Source of the DNA: Natronolimnohabitans innermongolicus JCM 12255 | GTDB taxonomy: Archaea > Halobacteriota > Halobacteria > Halobacteriales > Natrialbaceae | Length of the DNA: 46,916 nt | Assembly: GCF_000337215.1 (NCBI RefSeq) | Contig: NZ_AOHZ01000085.1 | Location: 1-46,916 of the forward strand | Reading direction: 5' to 3' | Part shown: one piece after another, positions 41,585-46,916 of the stretch | Numbering within the stretch: position 1 is the stretch's first letter | Layout of the letters: each line of letters starts with the position of its first letter | Made by a program: the position numbers and the translations under genes | The notes under the pieces: generated by a model | Told to the model about the DNA's origin: nothing | What the model saw: only the letters and a program-made list of their open reading frames with translations | Database searches by the model: none

Positions 41585-43243
41585 ATGGAGCTACACGATC
41601 AGGAGTTGATCGCGGAGTACGAAGCGGCGGATGCTTGGGGAAACGAGACGTTGCTCGATCGGTTCGCGGAGACGGTCGAGCGCCACCCCGACCGGACGGC
41701 CGTGGTGGATCCGCCGAACGCGCGCGAACTGGTCGATCGCGACCCGGAACGACTGACGTACGCTGAACTGTCCGACGCCGTCGACGCCGTCGCGACCGCG
41801 CTCCGCGAGCGGGGCATCGGCAAAGACGATTTCGTCGTCCTGCAGTTGCCGAACACGTTGGAACTGGCCATGCTGTATCTGGCGATCGCCCGAGCGGGCG
41901 CTATCGCGTCGCCGATGCCGATCCAGTGGCGCCGACACGAACTCGAACACGTGGTCGACGTGACCGACGCCGTCGCCTACATCGGCCCGCGGGAGTTCAA
42001 GGGGTTCGACCACGTCGAGATGGCGACGGCGTTCGCGGCGGAATCCGACGCGCTCGAGCGTATCCTCTCGCTTTCGGATATTCAGGAGTTTGCGACCGCG
42101 ACGCCGGATCCGTCCGCACTCGAGTCGGTCGACGTCGGCGCGAACGAGGTGTTCAACCTCCAGTGGACGTCGGGGACGACCGCGGATCCCAAGGCCTGCC
42201 CGATGACGCACAACAACTGGCGATCGAATCCGACGCCGCCGCTGTGCGAGATGTCCGAGGGCGGGACGATCCTCTGTGCGGCGCCGCTGGTCAACATGAC
42301 AGCGCTCGGCGTCAACTACGTTCCGTGGCTGCTCACGAGCGGCACGCTCGTCCTTCACCACCCGATCGATCTCGGGATGATGGTCGAGCAGATGCAAGAC
42401 GAGGGCGTCACGTTTACCATTCTGGTGCCGACGATGCTGAACCAGGTGCTCAAACACCCCGACGTCGACGAGTTCGACCTGAGCGGCGTCGAAACGATCA
42501 CGACCGGGTCGGCCGCGCCCTCGGAGTGGGCGATGCGCGAGTTCGACGATCGGTGGGGGATCGAGATCATCAATATCTGGGGGCAAAACGAGGGCACGTC
42601 GGCTATCAGCGGCCCGAAGACGACGCCGCTGGAGCGGCGGGCGACCGACTTCCCTCGGTTCGCGTCGGACGTCGACTGGGGGATCGACGACCCGCGGGTC
42701 GACGCCGTCGACATCAGAATCGTCGACCCGGAACGCGGCGACGAACTGACCGAACCCGGCGAGGTCGGCGAAGTCGCGTTTCGGGGGCCGGGGCTCATGG
42801 CGGGCTACTACAACCAGCCCGACCTCACCGAAAACGCGTTCGACGAGGACGGGTACTTCTACACCGGCGATCTGTTCCGGGTCGAAGAAGACGACTACAT
42901 GAGCTTCTTCGACCGCAAAAAGGACGTCATCATCCGCGGCGGGTTCACCATCAGCGCGAAGGAAGTCGAAAACATCGTCATCGAACATCCGGACGTGGCG
43001 GACGCGGCCGTCGTCGGCGAACCGCACGACGACCTCGGCGAACGGGTTGCGGTCTTTGCCGTCCCGCAGCCGGAGACGGATCTCGAACTCGAGGACATCA
43101 CCGAGTACATGGGCGACGACGTCGCCGTGTACAAGCGTCCCGAACGGCTTGAAGTCGTCGAGGAGATCCCTCGAAATCCGGTCGGGAAGATTCTCAAGAC
43201 GGACCTCCGGGATCGACTGGGAGCGGACGGATTCGGCGAGTGA
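41585..43243 (+). CDS. AMP-forming acyl-CoA ligase 3
   Basis: A 552-residue adenylate-forming ligase. The P-loop is TSGTTADPKACPMTH, where the usual final Gly after PK is Ala; other motifs are IINIWGQNEGTSA, YFYTGDLF, DRKKDVIIRGGF and RNPVGKILKTDLR with the catalytic lysine. It resembles ligases for crotonobetaine or other small and aromatic acids more than fatty-acid ligases. The ATG at 41585 was chosen because the protein then begins at the usual position of the family; upstream residues are not protein-like. Confidence 0.92.
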   Translation: MELHDQELIAEYEAADAWGNETLLDRFAETVERHPDRTAVVDPPNARELVDRDPERLTYAELSDAVDAVATALRERGIGKDDFVVLQLPNTLELAMLYLAIARAGAIASPMPIQWRRHELEHVVDVTDAVAYIGPREFKGFDHVEMATAFAAESDALERILSLSDIQEFATATPDPSALESVDVGANEVFNLQWTSGTTADPKACPMTHNNWRSNPTPPLCEMSEGGTILCAAPLVNMTALGVNYVPWLLTSGTLVLHHPIDLGMMVEQMQDEGVTFTILVPTMLNQVLKHPDVDEFDLSGVETITTGSAAPSEWAMREFDDRWGIEIINIWGQNEGTSAISGPKTTPLERRATDFPRFASDVDWGIDDPRVDAVDIRIVDPERGDELTEPGEVGEVAFRGPGLMAGYYNQPDLTENAFDEDGYFYTGDLFRVEEDDYMSFFDRKKDVIIRGGFTISAKEVENIVIEHPDVADAAVVGEPHDDLGERVAVFAVPQPETDLELEDITEYMGDDVAVYKRPERLEVVEEIPRNPVGKILKTDLRDRLGADGFGE

Positions 43244-43333
43244 ATCGCTCGGTCGGCCCGGTGGCGACTCCGTACTGCCGGTAACGAGCGCGGATCGGCA
43301 GACGCCACGTTATTATAGTTGCTCGAACCGCTG

Positions 43334-43343
43334 TACTTATTTA
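43334..43343 (+). promoter_or_regulatory. TATA-like box of the RdfA/SMC-like operon
   Basis: TACTTATTTA about 27 bp before the ATG at 43366. Confidence 0.55.
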
Positions 43344-43365
43344 GAGCCGGTGTGAAGAACGACCG

Positions 43366-43950
43366 ATGAGCGAGTACGGCTGTAAAGTGTGTCGAATACT
43401 GGACGAGTACGGAATGCAGCGATACGAGACGCAACTGCTCGAACAGTGGCAGGCGGACCCGCCCCAGCGGAAAGGCTATCGACAGCTCGCCGAGTGGTTC
43501 AACACGCTCATGTTACGCCGCGAGATGGACCGCGCGGGGCTCTCGACTCTCGGTGACGAAGCCGAATCGAAGTACGAGCGACTCCGCTCGGACGAGGCAA
43601 TCGCCGAGGAAGTCGCGACGGAGCTGTCGAACGCGGGCGTCCCGATCGAGCGGTTGCGAGCCGATTTCGTCTCCTACGGCGTGATCCGTACCCATCTGAA
43701 GGACTGTCTCGACTCCGACGTCGACCTCTCGAGCGGAGAGTGGGAACGGGAAGCGATCGAAATTTCGACGAGCCACGCGACGACGAAGATCGAAGAGGCC
43801 GTCCGGTCGCTTCGAAACAAGGATCGGTTGTCCGCGGGCGGCGACGTTACCGTCTCCGTCGACGTCGAACTCGAGTGCGAGAACTGCAACGCGCGTCTTC
43901 CCGCGGATCGAGCGATCAGAAGAGAGTACGTCTGTAACTGCACTAACTAA
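43366..43950 (+). CDS. rdfA: RdfA family protein (rod-determining factor)
   Basis: A 194-residue protein matching the RdfA family, known from Haloferax volcanii as a factor needed to form rod-shaped cells. The N-terminal CKVCRILDEYGM (residues 6-17), the following RQLAEWFNTLMLRREMDRAGLSTLGDEAESKYERLRSD-type region and ERLRADFVSYGVIRTHL are family features. The C-terminal end carries a Cys-rich segment with CENC and CNC that could bind zinc. It is 6 bp upstream of an SMC-like ATPase gene; the same pairing exists in H. volcanii as far as I recall. The molecular mechanism is not known. Confidence 0.85.
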   Translation: MSEYGCKVCRILDEYGMQRYETQLLEQWQADPPQRKGYRQLAEWFNTLMLRREMDRAGLSTLGDEAESKYERLRSDEAIAEEVATELSNAGVPIERLRADFVSYGVIRTHLKDCLDSDVDLSSGEWEREAIEISTSHATTKIEEAVRSLRNKDRLSAGGDVTVSVDVELECENCNARLPADRAIRREYVCNCTN

Positions 43951-43956
43951 CTAACT

Positions 43957-45804
43957 ATGTCCGATCGAACGCTACATATCGAACTGGAAAATATTGGGGG
44001 TATCGAACGAAAAGAAGTCTCGATTTCTGCGGGGGCAACGTTCATTCAGGGCCCGAACGCGGCGAACAAGAGTTCGCTCCTGAAGGGACTGCTCTTCGCG
44101 CTCGGCAGTCGGGACGTTCCGATCCGAAGCGGGGCCGACGAAGCCCGCGTGCGGCTCTCCGTCGGTGACGAGAGCATCGAACGGGTCGCTCGACGAACGG
44201 ATGCCGGCGTCAAGACGAACGGGGACGCGTGGGTCACGGAAACCGACGACGTCACGCTCCTCGAGCGGTTTGCGGGACTCCTGGAGACGAACTCGCTCAG
44301 AAGCGCCGTGGCTCGCAACGACGACGTCGAGTCGCTGCTGAAAGAGCCGATGAACATCGAGGCGCTCGAGGCGCAGCGATCGGCGAAGATGAACCGAAAG
44401 CGAGAGCTTACCGCCGACATCGAGTCGGCCGGCGACGTCGAGGACCGCCTCGAGAATACCGAGCGGGAACTCGGGGAGAAACGCGACCGGCTCGACGACC
44501 TCGAGTCGACGCTCGAAGCGCTGTACGACGAACAGGAGACGACCGAAACCGACGACGCACTCCAGGAACTTCGCGAGGAACGGGCCGATCTGCGGTCCGA
44601 CGAAGCCGACTGCGAGACCCAGATCGATCAACTCGAGTCCGCGATCGACCGACTCAAGCAGCGACGAACCGAGATCGAGGACGAACTGGAAGCCGCACGC
44701 GACGCCGCCGAGGGAACCGACGTCGAGACGCTCAAGAACCGACGCGAGTCCGCGCGCTCGGAACTCGACGAGATTCAGGAGCGCCTCGAGGTGTTGCAGT
44801 CGGCTCTCACCGCGAACCGGGAGATGCTCGACTCCGAGTTCACCGGCGTCCTCGGACGCGATTCGGGGCTGATGGGCGACGAAGTGACCTGCTGGACGTG
44901 CGGTCGGTCCGCCCCCGTTGACGAGCTAGAGGAGACGGTCGCGGAGCTAAACGAACTCGTCGAGGCCGACAAGCGACGAAAGCGAGAGCGCGAACCGGAG
45001 ATCGACGACCTCACCGAGCAGATCGAGGACGTTCGACAGTCTGAGTCGGAAGTGAAACGCCTCGAGACCGAAAAACGGGACCTCGAGCAGAAACTCGAAA
45101 GCCGCCGCGACTCCCTCAAAGAGCAACGCGAGCGACGCCGGTCGATCCGCGACCGACTCGACGAACTCGACGACGACATCGCCGACCGGGCGGCCGACCA
45201 GCGCTCCGAGCAGTCCGAACTGACCGGCGAAATCGAGGAGACGCGCGTCGAAATCCAGACGCTTCGACGAGAGATCGAACGGCTCGAGGACACCTGTGAG
45301 TCGCTTCGCGAAACGCGCGTCGAGCTAGAACAGAAGCGCGAGGACGTCGAGCGCCTCTCCGAGGAGATCACGGCGCTGACGGATCGAATCGAGAACCTCG
45401 AGACCGAACTCAGAACGGTGTTCAACGAGACGATGGACGACCTGCTCGACGTCCTCGAGTTCGACCGGATCGAGCGCGTCTGGCTCGACGGCGAGTTCGA
45501 ACTCGTCATCGCCCGCGAGATCGACGGCCGAACCCAGTCCGACTCGATCGAGCACCTCGCCGAGAGCGAGCGGGAGATGATCGGACTCGTCCTCGCGCTG
45601 GCCGGCTTCGTCACGTTCGACGTCACTGACGTGGCGCCGGTCCTCGCGCTGGATTCGCTCGGCGCGTTCGACGACGAACGGACACGCCGTCTCGTCGAGT
45701 ACTTCGCTGACGAATCCGACTTCCTGGTCGCGACCGCCCATCCGGAATCGACCGTCGATGCCGACTTCGAAACGGTGATCTTCGAGTCGCCGGTCCAGAA
45801 CTGA
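43957..45804 (+). CDS. Archaea-specific SMC-related ATPase (Sph-like)
   Basis: A 615-residue SMC/Rad50-like ATPase. The Walker A region is QGPNAANKSSLL (31-42), lacking the usual second glycine, as in archaea-specific SMC-related proteins. Two long coiled coils (about 145-290 and 325-500) flank a hook with TCWTCG (Cys312, Cys315), like the zinc hook of Rad50. The Walker B/D-loop LALDSLGAFDDE begins near residue 563, and AESEREMIGLVLALAGF stands where the LSGGE signature would be. It probably dimerises through the hook. It forms an operon with rdfA (6-bp gap). Confidence 0.93.
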   Translation: MSDRTLHIELENIGGIERKEVSISAGATFIQGPNAANKSSLLKGLLFALGSRDVPIRSGADEARVRLSVGDESIERVARRTDAGVKTNGDAWVTETDDVTLLERFAGLLETNSLRSAVARNDDVESLLKEPMNIEALEAQRSAKMNRKRELTADIESAGDVEDRLENTERELGEKRDRLDDLESTLEALYDEQETTETDDALQELREERADLRSDEADCETQIDQLESAIDRLKQRRTEIEDELEAARDAAEGTDVETLKNRRESARSELDEIQERLEVLQSALTANREMLDSEFTGVLGRDSGLMGDEVTCWTCGRSAPVDELEETVAELNELVEADKRRKREREPEIDDLTEQIEDVRQSESEVKRLETEKRDLEQKLESRRDSLKEQRERRRSIRDRLDELDDDIADRAADQRSEQSELTGEIEETRVEIQTLRREIERLEDTCESLRETRVELEQKREDVERLSEEITALTDRIENLETELRTVFNETMDDLLDVLEFDRIERVWLDGEFELVIAREIDGRTQSDSIEHLAESEREMIGLVLALAGFVTFDVTDVAPVLALDSLGAFDDERTRRLVEYFADESDFLVATAHPESTVDADFETVIFESPVQN

Positions 45805-45905
45805 CCGACGGCTGGTCGTCGCATCGAGTTGTCAGTCGCTTGTTTCACTCGATCGAGCAGGGTGGAACGAACGTTTCGAGGGCCATTCATCCCGTCACGC
45901 GACTC

Positions 45906-46394
45906 TCATTCGTAAACTGGGAGGTAGTTTCTAATATTCACCGCGCGATCCGTTTCGATGAAGTGCTCGACCTCGGTCACGGAGTCGAGGGCCTGTAACC
46001 GAACGAGCAGGTCGTTGATCTCCGGATTCGATTTCGCGGTGGCGATTCCGTAAAGATCGATGGTTCCGAACCCTTCGGCGACGAACCAGAAGTCCATCTC
46101 CGACATCGCCTCGAAGGTGTCCCGCTTCGAGTTCGGTCCGGTGGCGGTGCTAACCGTTATGAGGACGATCTCCCAACTGTTCCGTTCGGGACGCGGCAGG
46201 AAGAAACTCGTCATGTTCTCGAGCAGCGTCGTCACGCGCCGTCGGACTCCCTCGCTGCTGAGTTCGATGTCGTATTCGGCCAACTCGTCCGAGATGTCGG
46301 CGTACGGACTCCGCGGATCGTTCGCGAGGATCTCGAGGATGCGTCGATCGATCTCGTCTATCTCGAGTACGTCGTCGTCGGAGCGGTTCGTCAT
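45906..46394 (-). CDS. AsnC/Lrp family regulator 2
   Basis: A 162-residue regulator with an N-terminal helix-turn-helix (IDEIDRRILEILANDPRSPYADISDEL, about 12-38) and a RAM-like ligand domain. It is a paralogue of the regulator at 16151-16630, conserved over the whole length. It lies convergent with the RdfA/SMC-like operon, so its target is not evident from position. A TATA-like box (46418-46427) precedes the ATG at 46394. Confidence 0.9.
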   Translation of the reverse strand: MTNRSDDDVLEIDEIDRRILEILANDPRSPYADISDELAEYDIELSSEGVRRRVTTLLENMTSFFLPRPERNSWEIVLITVSTATGPNSKRDTFEAMSEMDFWFVAEGFGTIDLYGIATAKSNPEINDLLVRLQALDSVTEVEHFIETDRAVNIRNYLPVYE

Positions 46395-46417
46395 GGTCGA
46401 GTACTGTCTCTACCACC

Positions 46418-46427
46418 CCTTAAAATC
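46418..46427 (-). promoter_or_regulatory. TATA-like box of AsnC/Lrp regulator 2
   Basis: Minus-strand GATTTTAAGG about 28 bp upstream of the ATG at 46394. Confidence 0.55.
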
Positions 46428-46750
46428 GCTAGATAACCACCGTCCGATATCGACCGTGCATGCCCGTCTCGATCGACGGAGCGAATAAACGACCGGGCAG
46501 TTAACGACGCCGTCGGCTGCCAGCGCAACGACGGAACCGATCCGGGATCGAGTGGCGCTCGTCGTCACGGCGGTCCGCGATGAGCGATCCTGATACTGAC
46601 GGTAGCGGCTGGGACTCGCGAACCGAAACTGCGGAGATGTTATTATAGTAATATCTGAAACGATTTCCACACTGCTCACACAGCTCACGGGTCGTCCCTC
46701 TCCGTTCGCGTTTCTGTGGCTCTCACTTCGTTCCGAGCCGCGCGTCCGTC

Positions 46751-46790
46751 GGGCGATCAGGTGTGCAGTGACGTTCAGTGGCCACTATCG
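46751..46790 (-). repeat. Half copy of the palindromic interspersed repeat
   Basis: Read in reverse complement this 40-bp stretch matches the left arm of the repeat at 9982-10067 at 32 of 40 positions, including GCCACTGAA and TGCACACC. The other arm cannot be aligned with confidence. Confidence 0.5.
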
Positions 46791-46890
46791 CTCGCAGACG
46801 TCACGATAGTAGCGTTACTCTGACCGGGCATCGGCGAGTCGACGGTTACCGCTTTTCGAGCGCGATCGCTCGAGACTCCGGCGCCTCACC

Positions 46891-46916
46891 CTGTCTCTTA
46901 TACACATCTCTGATGG
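46891..46916. other. Sequencing adaptor (Tn5 mosaic end plus early Nextera adaptor)
   Basis: CTGTCTCTTATACACATCT (46891-46909) is the 19-bp Tn5 mosaic end used in Nextera libraries. The following CTGATGG matches the start of the original Epicentre Nextera adaptor 1 as I remember it. These bases are synthetic and mark an untrimmed contig end. Confidence 0.95.

Larger units (their letters stand above)
46395..46890. other. Gene-free right end of the window
   Basis: About 500 bp with no supported gene. It holds the AsnC/Lrp 2 promoter, an AT-rich inverted sequence around 46630-46650 (TTATTATAGTAATA) and a half copy of the palindromic repeat at 46751-46790. Confidence 0.55.

Noticed and set aside
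41254-41766. A 170-codon frame overlapping the start of ligase 3
   Set aside because: It has poor third-position GC, overlaps a certain gene in another frame and has no recognisable motif.
1-46916. CRISPR array, tRNA or rRNA genes
   Set aside because: No regularly spaced direct repeats, cloverleaf-like segments or rRNA-like stretches were noticed on reading; a dedicated tRNAscan or CRISPR search was not possible here.
1-46916. Antiviral or mobile-element defence system
   Set aside because: The only SMC-like ATPase sits in the RdfA operon, and no nuclease, reverse transcriptase, methylase or integrase was found.

Overview
The window is a piece of a haloarchaeal genome. GC content is high, the predicted proteins are very acidic (Asp/Glu-rich, Lys-poor), and exported proteins carry twin-arginine signals. 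Most genes have an archaeal TATA-like box about 26-32 bp upstream of a start codon with almost no room for a 5' leader, so leaderless transcripts are likely. The families present (NP1902A-type flavin oxidoreductase, RdfA, archaeal SMC-like ATPase) also point to Halobacteria; a Natrialbales-like species is a guess. No tRNA, rRNA, CRISPR array or intact transposase was seen.

Nearly the whole window is a mosaic of short transcription units for coenzyme A-dependent breakdown of organic acids. From left to right: a 3-hydroxyacyl-CoA dehydrogenase/enoyl-CoA hydratase fusion cut by the window edge, behind a two-subunit ADP-forming acyl-CoA synthetase (1-3593, minus); an IclR regulator (3802-4551); a YjiH-like membrane protein (4748-6202, minus); an acyl-CoA dehydrogenase (ACAD) with an AMP-forming acyl-CoA ligase (6885-9814); a Tat-exported cyclase-family hydrolase (10426-11715); ACAD, MFS carrier and CoA-transferase (12172-16072); an AsnC/Lrp regulator, a CoA-transferase and a stand-alone 3-hydroxyacyl-CoA dehydrogenase (16151-19205, minus); a crotonase coupled to a second ligase (19348-21722); a thiolase-fold protein coupled to a DUF35 protein (21843-23422, minus); a third ACAD and a PaaG-like crotonase (23600-25588).

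The right half carries a TAXI-type TRAP receptor (25788-26795), an SDR, a fused TRAP permease and a UspA-like protein (26865-30286, minus); another crotonase, a 65-residue membrane protein and an MFS carrier (30387-32792); a sulfurtransferase (minus); a third CoA-transferase, a carboxymuconolactone decarboxylase-like protein, a third MFS carrier and a crotonase (33896-38031); a fourth ACAD (38110-39279, minus); an F420-type flavin oxidoreductase; a third acyl-CoA ligase; the RdfA/SMC-like cell-shape pair (43366-45804); and a second AsnC/Lrp regulator (minus).

Working model (inference): TRAP and MFS carriers import carboxylic acids; three AMP-forming ligases, one ADP-forming synthetase and three family III CoA-transferases activate them; ACADs, crotonases and dehydrogenases oxidise them; a thiolase-fold/DUF35 pair cleaves C-C bonds. 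Three of the four ACADs carry the catalytic glutamate at the isovaleryl-CoA dehydrogenase position, and the thiolase-fold protein lacks the usual cysteines. Both point toward branched or cyclic substrates rather than straight-chain fatty acids. IclR and two AsnC/Lrp regulators could control the set.

The last 26 bases are not genomic: they match the transposon mosaic end plus adaptor sequence of an early Nextera library, so the right edge is an artefactual contig end.
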